A stretch of DNA of 18,688 nt, taken from positions 1 to 18,688 of the forward strand of contig CADCEQ010000063.1 in the NCBI GenBank assembly GCA_902800435.1. Reading direction: 5' to 3'. The notes beneath the pieces were generated by a model that was given only the letters and a program-made list of their open reading frames with translations, had not been told where the DNA came from and did no database searches. The DNA comes from an uncultured Prevotellaceae bacterium (GTDB taxonomy: Bacteria; Bacteroidota; Bacteroidia; Bacteroidales; Bacteroidaceae). Below, one piece after another: positions 6,847-13,541 of the stretch. The stretch's first letter is position 1. Each line of letters opens with the position of its first letter. Position numbers and translations under genes: made by a program.

Positions 6847-9375
6847 ATGACAAAGAGAACCTGGACTATAGTTTGCGCCGCATTGCTCATGCTCAGCCTG
6901 CAGGCTGCGGCAAATGTGGTCTATCAGGACGACCACGTGCGTTTCACCCTGATCGACGAAGGAACCATCCGTCTGGAGTATGCGCCCGACGGCAAGTTTG
7001 TCGACAACAAGAGCTTCGTGGCCGTCATACGCGAGTATCCCAAGGTTGCCTGCAGCGTCAAGAATGGTGCCAGGCAGGTTGCCGTCAGCACCGCTCTGTT
7101 CAAGCTGGTATATAAGAAAGGTTCAGGGCCGCTCACCAAGGACAACCTGACCATCGCCAGCACCAGGGCCCTCTCTACGCCCTTCGTGTGGCAGCCCGGC
7201 ATGGTGCAGAAGAACAACCTGAAGGGAACCTATCGCACCCTCGACGGCTACGACGGCTCGGAGTATCAGTACAGCGACCCCAAGCAGCAGATGCCCATCG
7301 AGGACGGCCTGCTGGCTACCGATGGCTGGACACTCATCGACGACAGCCACCGCCTGCTCTTCGATGGCGACAGCGACTGGGAGTGGGTGACTGAGCGCCA
7401 GAGCGCCGAGGGGGCTCAGGACTGGTACTTCATGGCCTATGGCCACAACTACAAGGCAGCCCTGCAGTCGTTCACCAAGTTTGCAGGGCGTGTGCCCCTG
7501 CCGCCGCGTTATGCCTTCGGCTACTGGTGGAGCCGCTATTGGAGCTACAGCGACCAGGACTTCCGCGACCTGATAGCCAACTTCCAGCGCCTCGGACTGC
7601 CGCTCGACGTGCTGGTCATCGATATGGACTGGCACCCCATCAGCCCTGAGGCTGGCGGCGGGTGGACCGGTTGGGACTGGAACGAGCGCCTGTTTCCTGA
7701 CTATAAGGCTTTCTTGAAGTATCTCGACCGTCAGGGCGTGAAGGCAACGATGAACCTGCATCCTGCCGACGGCGTGCGTCCTTACGAGAAGAAGTACCAG
7801 GAGTTTATGCAGCGTCTGGGCAAGAACGACGGCCAGGCTCACGAGTTCTTAGGCTCCGACAAGCAGTACGTCAGGGCCCTCTTCGATACTTATCTGCACG
7901 ACTACATGGCCGACGGCGTCGATTTCTGGTGGCTCGACTGGCAGCAATGGCCCAAGGACCGCAAGATTGAGTCGCTCGACAACGTATTCTGGTGCAACTA
8001 CATCTGGTTCAGCGATATGGAGCGCAATGGCGACAAGCGCCCGATGCTCTATCACCGTTGGGGCGGACTGGGCAACCACCGCTATCAGATTGGCTTCTCG
8101 GGCGATGCCTTCATCACGTGGGAGAGCCTCAGGTTCCTGCCTTACTTCAACGCCACAGCCTCCAACGTGCTCTATGGCTACTGGAGTCACGACATCGGCG
8201 GCCACATGAGCAAGCAGCGGGGAACGCCCGTTGATCCGCAGCTCTACACCCGGGCCATGCAGATGGGGCAGTATCTGCCCGTGCTCCGTTCCCACAGCAC
8301 CAAGGACCCTGCCCTGAACAAAGAGCCCTGGGCCTTCGACCAGGCCACGCGCCAGCGGCTCGCCAGCGTCATCAATGGTCGCTACGCCCTCGTACCTTAT
8401 ATCTATACAATGGCACGCAAGACCTACGAGAGCGGTCTCGCCATCTGCCGTCCGCTCTACTACGACAGCCCCGATGCGCCTGAGGCTTATGAGTACAGGG
8501 AGGAGTATATGTTCGGCGACAACATGCTCATAGCGCCCATCACCAGCGAGGTTGATCCTCAGGACGGCTATGCCACAGTCAAGGTGTGGCTGCCAGCCGG
8601 TCAGTGGCTGGAGTACGAGACGGGCCGGCTGCTGCAGGGCGCAACCGTCTGTGAGCGCCGCTTCACCATGGACGAGTACCCCGTTTACGTCAAGGCAGGC
8701 AGCATTCTGCCGTACTTCGGAAAGGTCAGCAATCTCTCAGGCACCGATCAGCCCGTCATCGTTCGCGTGTTCCCAGGTGCCGACGAGGGCAGCTTCAGCC
8801 TCTATGAGGATAATGGCGAGGACAAGAACTACGCTTCCGAGTATGCCACCACGCCACTCTCGTACGTCCGCCAGGCCAACAGACTCGTCATCACCATTGG
8901 CCAGCGCAAGGGCCAGTATAAGGACATGCCCGCCCAGCGTCATTACTACGTGTCGCTGCCCTGTCAGAAGGCGCCCGTCAGCGTGGCGTGCAACGGCCAT
9001 TCGCTGCCCTTCACTTACGACGGACTGAACCTCGAAACCACCGTCGACCTCGGGCTCGTCAGCTGTGCTGCAGGTGCCGTCGTCGAGATGGAACTGCCTG
9101 CCGACTATGCACTGGTCGATGGCACAAAGGCCGACTTCCGTCATATCCAGACTATGGTCAGGGATTTCAAGCAGCGCGATGCCGGCATGGTCTATACCGA
9201 GGACTTCGGCTATCTCGAGGCCGCCCCCTTGCGTCTCTCTTACCATCCCGAGCGACAGGACGAAACCCTCAGGGCCTATCGCGAGAAGTTCAGCCGTATC
9301 AACCAGGTGCTCATCGAGCAGATGAAGGAGGGCGACAACTACACCCGCGCCAAGCGCCTGCTGAATATTCAGTAA
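6847..9375 (+). CDS. Glycoside hydrolase family 31 (alpha-glucosidase / alpha-xylosidase type)
   Basis: A secreted enzyme of 842 residues. It has a signal peptide (about 1-22, LSLQAAA), an N-terminal beta-sandwich (HVRFTLIDEGTIRLEYAPDG), and a GH31 barrel from about 210 (PPRYAFGYWWSRYWSY, LDVLVIDMDWH). The nucleophile is Asp364 in VDFWWLDWQQW and the acid/base is Asp420 in IGFSGDAFITWESL. Further C-terminal sheet domains include a DUF5110-like stretch (VFPGADEGSFSLYEDNGED). Length and both catalytic aspartates are normal for the family. It acts on alpha-linked glucosides or xylosides in the periplasm or at the surface; the WWLDWQQW variant does not let me choose the substrate. It is 9 nt after the phosphatase gene and ends the run. 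A C-rich hairpin (9412-9431) and the repeat block follow. Confidence 0.93.
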   Translation: MTKRTWTIVCAALLMLSLQAAANVVYQDDHVRFTLIDEGTIRLEYAPDGKFVDNKSFVAVIREYPKVACSVKNGARQVAVSTALFKLVYKKGSGPLTKDNLTIASTRALSTPFVWQPGMVQKNNLKGTYRTLDGYDGSEYQYSDPKQQMPIEDGLLATDGWTLIDDSHRLLFDGDSDWEWVTERQSAEGAQDWYFMAYGHNYKAALQSFTKFAGRVPLPPRYAFGYWWSRYWSYSDQDFRDLIANFQRLGLPLDVLVIDMDWHPISPEAGGGWTGWDWNERLFPDYKAFLKYLDRQGVKATMNLHPADGVRPYEKKYQEFMQRLGKNDGQAHEFLGSDKQYVRALFDTYLHDYMADGVDFWWLDWQQWPKDRKIESLDNVFWCNYIWFSDMERNGDKRPMLYHRWGGLGNHRYQIGFSGDAFITWESLRFLPYFNATASNVLYGYWSHDIGGHMSKQRGTPVDPQLYTRAMQMGQYLPVLRSHSTKDPALNKEPWAFDQATRQRLASVINGRYALVPYIYTMARKTYESGLAICRPLYYDSPDAPEAYEYREEYMFGDNMLIAPITSEVDPQDGYATVKVWLPAGQWLEYETGRLLQGATVCERRFTMDEYPVYVKAGSILPYFGKVSNLSGTDQPVIVRVFPGADEGSFSLYEDNGEDKNYASEYATTPLSYVRQANRLVITIGQRKGQYKDMPAQRHYYVSLPCQKAPVSVACNGHSLPFTYDGLNLETTVDLGLVSCAAGAVVEMELPADYALVDGTKADFRHIQTMVRDFKQRDAGMVYTEDFGYLEAAPLRLSYHPERQDETLRAYREKFSRINQVLIEQMKEGDNYTRAKRLLNIQ

Positions 9376-9411
9376 TCACATCTCGCGCCCCACCTCGTAA
9401 TCATGAGGCGG

Positions 9412-9431
9412 CTCCTCGCGACAGCGAGGGG
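9412..9431 (+). terminator. Possible terminator hairpin after the GH31 gene
   Basis: A stem of 8 bp (CCTCGC with GCGAGG extended by one G.T and one C-G pair) closes a 4-base loop, 37 nt after the GH31 stop. There is no T-tract behind it, so termination is only a possibility. Confidence 0.35.
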
Positions 9432-9437
9432 GCGCCT

Positions 9438-9472
9438 GGAGAATGTCACATGTCACAAGTCACATTTTTGGT
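9438..9472 (+). repeat. TCACA-type direct repeat, copy 1
   Basis: A 35-bp segment starting GGAGAATGTCACATG and ending CACATTTTTGGT, identical to 9525-9559. The TGTCACA unit is itself repeated inside it. Partial inverted relatives lie at 9702-9733 and 9775-9800. Confidence 0.85.
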
Positions 9473-9483
9473 GAATTGCCGGA

Positions 9484-9505
9484 ATCCCCTGTATTTATCG
9501 GGGAT
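9484..9505 (+). repeat. Hairpin H1 with conserved loop TGTATTTATC
   Basis: ATCCCC (9484-9489) and GGGGAT (9500-9505) enclose the loop TGTATTTATC. The same loop occurs in hairpin H2 (9737-9766) with a different stem. Confidence 0.65.
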
Positions 9506-9524
9506 GCGTGCAGGGTAGGGGGGG

Positions 9525-9559
9525 GGAGAATGTCACATGTCACAAGTCACATTTTTGGT
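9525..9559 (+). repeat. TCACA-type direct repeat, copy 2
   Basis: A perfect 35-bp copy of 9438-9472. The two copies flank hairpin H1. Confidence 0.85.
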
Positions 9560-9584
9560 TTTCAATTATGAGAAGCGGAAAGAT

Positions 9585-9622
9585 TAAGAATTATATTATA
9601 TTATAATATAATATAATTCTTA
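9585..9622. repeat. Perfect 38-bp AT palindrome
   Basis: The sequence equals its own reverse complement over 38 bases, from TAAGAATTATATT to AATATAATTCTTA, with no unpaired centre. It lies between the convergent GH31 and amidohydrolase genes. It can form a cruciform, or a 19-bp stem in RNA minus the few bases needed for a loop, from either strand, and might act as a bidirectional terminator. Confidence 0.85.
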
Positions 9623-9701
9623 TATTATTATTACTATATCTTCCCTTTCAGTAAACAACCCAAAGGCTGCCAACGAAAACAGCAAAAAACACCGCTTTTT
9701 T

Positions 9702-9733
9702 GGTAAAAATGTGATTTGTGACTTGTGACTTTT
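9702..9733 (-). repeat. Inverted TCACA-type repeat, copy 3 (diverged)
   Basis: On the minus strand it reads AAAAGTCACAAGTCACAAAT and then CACATTTTTACC, a diverged version of 9438-9472 in the opposite orientation. Confidence 0.7.
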
Positions 9734-9736
9734 CTT

Positions 9737-9766
9737 CGCTTTCCCCTGTATTTATCGGAGAAAGCG
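9737..9766 (+). repeat. Hairpin H2 with conserved loop TGTATTTATC
   Basis: CGCTTTCCCC (9737-9746) pairs with GGAGAAAGCG starting at 9757, with one mismatch, around the loop TGTATTTATC. The loop is identical to that of H1 and in the same orientation, while the stem sequence differs but still pairs. It sits between the two inverted TCACA-type copies. Confidence 0.65.
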
Positions 9767-9774
9767 GCGATTTC

Positions 9775-9800
9775 AAAAATGTGACATTTGATGTGACTTT
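9775..9800 (-). repeat. Inverted TCACA-type repeat, copy 4 (partial)
   Basis: AAAAATGTGACATTTGATGT followed by GACTTT on the plus strand is a shorter, diverged inverted copy of the repeat at 9438-9472. Confidence 0.6.
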
Positions 9801-9811
9801 CGGGTACCCCC

Positions 9812-9855
9812 ATTTCCCCTCCTGAGTCAGGAGGGGCTAGGGGAGGTCTGAACAA
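9812..9855 (+). repeat. REP-like hairpin element, copy 1
   Basis: A 44-bp element containing a 21-base palindrome (9816-9836: CCCCTCCTGA, G, TCAGGAGGGG), then CTA, GGGGAGG and TCTGAA. It is identical to 9928-9971. A related element lies inverted between the two. Confidence 0.85.
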
Positions 9856-9873
9856 ACGCAAAAGTCACGCATA

Positions 9874-9912
9874 TTCAGACCCCTCCTAACCTCCCCTGAC
9901 TCAGGGGAGGAA
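9874..9912 (-). repeat. REP-like hairpin element, copy 2 (inverted)
   Basis: On the minus strand it follows the same plan as copies 1 and 3: a 21-base palindrome (9890-9910), TTA, a 7-base purine tail, TCTGAA. Its palindrome arms are CCTCCCC/GGGGAGG instead of CCCCTCC/GGAGGGG, and its tail is GGAGGGG instead of GGGGAGG. Both stem arms have changed together, keeping the hairpin. Confidence 0.8.
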
Positions 9913-9927
9913 CTCACACCGCAGATA

Positions 9928-9971
9928 ATTTCCCCTCCTGAGTCAGGAGGGGCTAGGGGAGGTCTGAACAA
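9928..9971 (+). repeat. REP-like hairpin element, copy 3
   Basis: Identical over 44 bp to 9812-9855, with similarity continuing into the flank (CGCA, AGTCA). It ends 19 nt past the amidohydrolase stop codon, which is read from the opposite side. Confidence 0.85.
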
Positions 9972-9990
9972 GCGCATGAGTCATTCTCTT

Positions 9991-10927
9991 TTAAGGGGCC
10001 AGTGTAGCCTTGCCTTCTGTTAGGCTTTTTGCATTCCTCCACAGTATCATTTCCTTGAAGGGGGCAAGGTCGGCCTCAGTCGTCAGGTACTGCTTCATCC
10101 TCGCAAGGCTCTGCGTGAGCACCTGCGGGGCGACGTAGGGATAGTCGGAGCCGTAGAGCAGATGGTCGGGCGTGGTAATGGTGAGCAACATGCGGATGAC
10201 CTCAGGCGAGTGTGCCCCGGCAAGGTCGTAATACAATGCGCGGAGGTTAGCCTCGTAGTCAATCTCACCCACCATCTTGTTGGCCTGCATCACGGGTGTC
10301 AGCGACTTCATGCGAGGAATGGCCAGTGGCAGATAGGCGCCGCAATGGGGCACTACCACCTTGACGTTCGGATAGCGGGCCAGCACGTTGCGCGAGATCA
10401 TGTTCGACACGGCGCGGGTGGTCTTGCAGGATGATGACGGCCTTTCGCTCGTTCAAGACGGCGAACAGCGTGTCGAGTTCCGGAGCGCCAAGATACTGTC
10501 CGCCAACGTTGGTTGCCAGTTTAATGCCGTCGGCCTTCAGCATGTCGAGTGCATAGACGGCCTCGCGGATAGCGGCATTGACATCGGGTAAGGGTAGGGC
10601 AGCACAGAACAGAAATCGTCCCGGGTGCTCCTGCTTGATGCGTGCTGCAGCCTCGTTGGTCCGACGGACTACGTCGGCTGATGTCGGCTGTGGAGCTGCC
10701 AATGTCAGTATGGAAGTCTGAACGCCAGCCTCGTCCATCCACTTCAGATGATTCGTCACGTCGTATTTGGGCAGGGGGAACCCTTCGTCCATCAATCGTC
10801 CCTCGCTCTCAAGCGACGACACAAACTCGGGAGTGATGATGTGGCTGTGCACATCAATCACCCCCTGAGCAAATGCTGTTGTGGCTAAAGCCATAGAGAT
10901 AATAGTTGCCTTCAATCGAATAATCAT
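9991..10927 (-). pseudogene. Amidohydrolase (PF04909-like), internal deletion and frameshift
   Basis: The first frame (from ATG 10927) gives a signal peptide (about 1-20, ATTAFAQ) and the start of an amidohydrolase-2 TIM barrel related to ACMSD-type decarboxylases: VIDVHSHI supplies the metal-binding HxH (His27, His29), and the barrel runs on to KAVIIL near residue 170. The rest, in another frame ending at 9991, has TTRAVSNMISRNVLARYPNV, VVPHCGAYLP and the late metal aspartate in LLYGSDYPY. At the junction (about 10415-10430) the strand-5 segment, which normally follows VIIL with a His-Pro, is missing: an estimated 25-35 residues, not a multiple of three bases. The loss probably removes a metal histidine as well as shifting the frame, so the gene should be inactive. 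The -7 box is at 10982-10990. Confidence 0.8.
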
Positions 10928-10981
10928 ATGACTACCTTTTTTTCCTGTTTTTTAACGGTGCGTTCGTCTTAGAATCACGCT

Positions 10982-10990
10982 GCAAAGGTA
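10982..10990 (-). promoter_or_regulatory. -7 box of the amidohydrolase
   Basis: Minus strand TACCTTTGC matches TAnnTTTG and lies about 55 nt before the ATG at 10927. Confidence 0.65.
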
Positions 10991-11033
10991 CGAACAATTT
11001 ATGATTAAGGCATTACACAAATTGGCTGTTTAT

Positions 11034-11783
11034 CTACCAATTTAGCTGAAACTCGCCAGTGCGGATGCTGGCTATGACACCACCGTCAATGAGCAAGTCG
11101 GTACCTGTGATGAAACGGGCATGTTCGCCGAGCAGGAAGGCTGCAGCCTCGGCAATCTCGTCGCTGGTACCTGTACGCTGAGCAGCAGAGGTGTCAATCA
11201 TGGCCTGATAGCCCTCACCGTTGGCATTAAACTCGTCGTAGGCGAGGGGAGTAACGATGATGCCTGGCGAGATGCTGTTGATGCGAGCGCGACGCCTGCG
11301 CTACGAGGTGGCTGCGGCACGCTGAGCCTGCAGATGGTTCATTCGCTTGGCAATCATGTAGGCCAGACCTGAGTTCTGCATAGCTACCTCCTGAATGAAC
11401 TTCACGTCCTTCAATTGAGCGGTTGGCGTGTTCACCAGTTGCAGCTCGATGTCGTTGGGAATGGGGTACATATAGGCTGCCTGACTTGAGATAATCAGTC
11501 CTGCACCTCCCTCAGCCATTACTTCGCCGAAAGCATCCACGGCGTAGCCCGTTCCCACCATGTCGAGGTCAACGATGTGCTCTGGCTTCGCTTGGTTGGG
11601 CGACGCCCCAGCCGTGTCGATGAAATACATCACGGGGCCCAGTTCTGCAGCCTTCTGTGCAAATGCCTCTACGCTCTCCTTCAGCAAAGCATTCACCTGC
11701 ATAGTTTCTAAATCGTAGCCACAGCGGCGGAAGTCGTCGCCTACACGCTCCAACGCCTTTTCGCTGATGTCGCCCAGCAGGAT
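11034..11783 (-). pseudogene. Short-chain dehydrogenase/reductase, N-terminally truncated with an internal stop
   Basis: On the minus strand the homology begins abruptly at ILLGDISEKALERVGDD (about 11783), which is beta-strand 2 of a Rossmann-type SDR. The first about 35 residues, with the TGxxxGxG cofactor motif, are absent and no start codon fits. The body continues with GPVMYFIDTAGASPN, GLIISSQAAYMYP, and the YMIAKR segment holding the YxxxK pair. After NHLQAQRAAATS the frame meets TAG (about 11298-11300), then continues in the same frame with ARINSISPGIIVTPLAYDEF, FLLGEHARFITGTDLLIDGG and the stop at 11034. Local sequence around the stop (RRRR) looks scrambled, so small compensating indels are possible. 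The truncation coincides with the change to the AT-richer segment that starts with the zeta-toxin-like gene. Confidence 0.78.
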
Positions 11784-11812
11784 TTTTTACGGATTAATGA
11801 TTTAGAATGCAT
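11784..11812. other. Candidate junction between the GC-rich segment and the accessory segment
   Basis: Twenty-nine bases lie between the first recognisable dehydrogenase codon and the stop codon of the zeta-toxin-like gene. Left of it lie GC-rich genes; right of it are AT-richer accessory genes. The dehydrogenase lost its 5' end here. I see no transposase, integrase, tRNA or clear direct repeat at this edge. Confidence 0.4.
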
Positions 11813-12412
11813 TTATTCTGCTATTTTTGTAGCCCATATTGGAACATCTTTTACATATCGCTTGAACAATTTTCCGTCAACAAAGCGGAAAAGCAGTTGC
11901 GCTTCCTGCCCATCAATGGAGTTGTCGTAGATATAGGTGCGGTCAGCCAAGAGTGAGGCTACCTTGCAATTGGCTATAGATTTGAAATAGCGGGATATTA
12001 TTTTGGTAATAGGCACATCGTGGCCACCTTTCATTACGCGCTGTGCAATGCGCGAAGCATTGATAGATGGGTGGTTGGTTGAAACAAAGAATATGCGGAC
12101 AAAAAAACCGGCCTCTTTAGCCCTGCGAATAAAAAGAAGTTTATCGGGGGCAGAGAGTACGGTCTCAAAAATGAGGCTTTTCCGTTCTACAAGACATTGC
12201 TCTCGCAAAGCCTCACAATACTTCACTGACTGCATCACGGCCTCAGGAGAGTTCCAGTCACCAAATCTGTCCTTTGCTATCTGGTCTGGATTAATATAGA
12301 CGGCATCCTCCATCCACTGATGATGTAGTATCTTAGTGGTGATGGTTGTCTTGCCAGACCCATTAGGCCCGGCAATCACAATGAGGACTGGCTTGTGCAC
12401 ACTTACTGCCAT
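11813..12412 (-). CDS. Zeta-toxin-like P-loop kinase
   Basis: The protein has 199 residues. It has a Walker A motif GPNGSGKTT (about 15-23), INPDQIA (about 40-46), IFETVLS (about 80-86, equivalent to the conserved acidic/substrate region of zeta toxins) and a lid-type segment RIAQRVMKGGHDVP (about 132-145). These match the zeta toxin / AAA_33 group; true zeta toxins phosphorylate UDP-N-acetylglucosamine and block wall synthesis, but many Bacteroidota relatives are untested. It starts at ATG 12412, which overlaps the last 10 bases of the 59-residue gene upstream, so translation is coupled. Gene order (small protein first, kinase second) is that of a toxin-antitoxin pair. Toxicity is inferred. 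Confidence 0.8.
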   Translation of the reverse strand: MAVSVHKPVLIVIAGPNGSGKTTITTKILHHQWMEDAVYINPDQIAKDRFGDWNSPEAVMQSVKYCEALREQCLVERKSLIFETVLSAPDKLLFIRRAKEAGFFVRIFFVSTNHPSINASRIAQRVMKGGHDVPITKIISRYFKSIANCKVASLLADRTYIYDNSIDGQEAQLLFRFVDGKLFKRYVKDVPIWATKIAE

Positions 12413-12582
12413 GCTACACAGACATTCTGGGTGTCCACTTTCATTTGCTCGAAATAGCGGGCGGTGGCCTCGTCGTTTGTACGCTTGGCTTCCTCTGCTG
12501 CTTCCTTCATCAGCTGCGACAGCACCTCGTCAGAAGGTTCCTCCATGCTTGTCAACTTATAAGTATCAATCGTTTGCTTCAT
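12403..12582 (-). CDS. Small acidic partner of the zeta-like kinase (putative antitoxin)
   Basis: A 59-residue frame (N-terminus MKQTIDTYKLTSMEEPSDEV, C-terminus NVCVAWQ), predicted mostly helical with a charged central helix (LMKEAAEEAKRTNDEATARY). It has no DNA-binding motif I can recognise. It overlaps the kinase start by 10 nt and is the first gene after a -7 box at 12601-12609, so it is made from the same transcript. By position and size it is the probable antitoxin, resembling epsilon only in being a short helical protein. No named family recognised. Confidence 0.72.
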   Translation of the reverse strand: MKQTIDTYKLTSMEEPSDEVLSQLMKEAAEEAKRTNDEATARYFEQMKVDTQNVCVAWQ

Positions 12583-12600
12583 ATCTATATCAAATTGTGA

Positions 12601-12609
12601 GCAAAATTA
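12601..12609 (-). promoter_or_regulatory. -7 box of the zeta-like toxin-antitoxin pair
   Basis: Minus strand TAATTTTGC matches TAnnTTTG. The ATG at 12582 follows the end of the box by 18 nt, giving a very short leader. Confidence 0.6.
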
Positions 12610-12636
12610 CTAATAAATTGTGAAAAGATAGTAGAT

Positions 12637-12670
12637 TTTGATGGAAAGTTATATAATTTTAGTATTTTTG
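12637..12670 (+). promoter_or_regulatory. Promoter of the MBL-fold / cupin pair
   Basis: -7 box TATTTTTG (12663-12670) with TTTG at 12637-12640, 22 bp away, slightly long for the usual spacing. It diverges from the promoter at 12601-12609. Confidence 0.6.
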
Positions 12671-12678
12671 CACTCACT

Positions 12679-12711
12679 ATGGAGAAAATACGTTTCACTA
12701 TAAACAAATGA
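12679..12711 (+). CDS. Possible 10-residue leader peptide
   Basis: ATG at 12679 opens a 10-codon frame, MEKIRFTINK, whose TGA (12709-12711) overlaps the ATG of the next gene as ATGA. It lies just after the -7 box. It may couple translation to the downstream gene or be chance; no regulatory amino-acid run is visible. Confidence 0.35.
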   Translation: MEKIRFTINK

Positions 12712-13541
12712 TACGGACTGTACTTGTAGATAATCGAACAGACAATCCTGCGCTTGAGACAGAGCATGGGCTTTCTATTCTTCTCGAAACGGCGAAGCAT
12801 AACATCCTGCTCGATACGGGAGCCAGCGACATGCTGATTCGTAACGCGGAGCGATTAGGAAAAGACCTCAGCAGGGTTGACTATGTGTTTATCTCCCACG
12901 GGCATAGCGATCATGCCGGAGGACTAAAGTATTTCATGGCAATCAACAACAAGGCAAAAGTCATTGTCTCGCCCGATGCCCTCAGCGGAAAATTCTATTC
13001 TAAGCGAAGCTTTCTGCACAGCATTACAACCAAATGGCCAGAGATTCCAGAAGAGCGGTTGTTGGCGATTGATCATAGTGGAAGCATTGGCGATGGCATC
13101 TATATCATAGCGCACATACCTCACATTCACCCGATGCCTGAAGGTAATCGGCATCTCTTCGTGCAAGATGCGAATGGGCAATACATTCTTGATGATTTCC
13201 GTCATGAGCTGGCTCTGTACATAGATGGCCTGTTGTTCACGGGATGTGCGCATAGCGGGCTGGAAAACATCCTTGCAGCATGTCCTTTACCAGTTAATAC
13301 GGTTGTCGGAGGATTTCATCTGCTCGACAATCACGAGAGCGAAGCCAGGCTTACGGAACTTTCCCACAGGTTGGCGGGCGCCTATCCTCAGACACAGTTC
13401 TACACAAGCCATTGCACGGGAGACGCTGCGTTTGCCATCCTGCAAGGCGTGATGGGTGATAAAATACATATGGGACTGATGTCCCAGGTAGTTAATGAGG
13501 ACAACCGCCTTTGGGTATCATTCAAATCATACAGCAAATGA
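12708..13541 (+). CDS. MBL-fold metallo-hydrolase (DHPPS-like)
   Basis: A cytoplasmic protein of 277 residues with the metallo-beta-lactamase metal motif SHGHSDHAGG (His64, His66, Asp68, His69), a later FTGCAHSGLEN segment, VVGGFHLL, and YTSHCTGD near the C-terminus. The CAHSG / GGFHL / HCTG set is typical of the group annotated as 7,8-dihydropterin-6-methyl-4-(beta-D-ribofuranosyl)-aminobenzene-5'-phosphate synthase relatives. In bacteria outside methanogens the substrate is not known. The start ATG overlaps the stop of a 10-codon frame, and the stop overlaps the start of the WbuC-type cupin gene (ATGA), so the two proteins are probably made in a fixed ratio. Expression starts from the promoter at 12637-12670. 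Confidence 0.85.
   Translation: MIRTVLVDNRTDNPALETEHGLSILLETAKHNILLDTGASDMLIRNAERLGKDLSRVDYVFISHGHSDHAGGLKYFMAINNKAKVIVSPDALSGKFYSKRSFLHSITTKWPEIPEERLLAIDHSGSIGDGIYIIAHIPHIHPMPEGNRHLFVQDANGQYILDDFRHELALYIDGLLFTGCAHSGLENILAACPLPVNTVVGGFHLLDNHESEARLTELSHRLAGAYPQTQFYTSHCTGDAAFAILQGVMGDKIHMGLMSQVVNEDNRLWVSFKSYSK

Noticed and set aside
5914..6936. Long minus-strand frame of 340 codons
   Set aside because: It lies antisense to the phosphatase gene; its length comes from GC-rich codons in the true gene, and the product (Val/Ala/His-rich) has no recognisable domain.
7123..7842. Minus-strand frame of 239 codons
   Set aside because: Antisense shadow of the GH31 gene, whose frame has clear catalytic motifs.
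9438..9800. Possible CRISPR array from the TGTCACA repeats
   Set aside because: Spacing is irregular, copies occur in both orientations, and there are no unique spacers of constant length or cas genes.
9634..9861. Minus-strand open frame of 75 codons in the repeat block
   Set aside because: It is a translation of the hairpin and TCACA-type repeats, has no promoter or start context, and gives the usual Pro/Gly-rich product of such repeats.
13511..13537. Longer start for the cupin gene
   Set aside because: It would overlap deeply with the MBL gene; the WbuC-type N-terminus begins exactly at the ATG overlapping the MBL stop.
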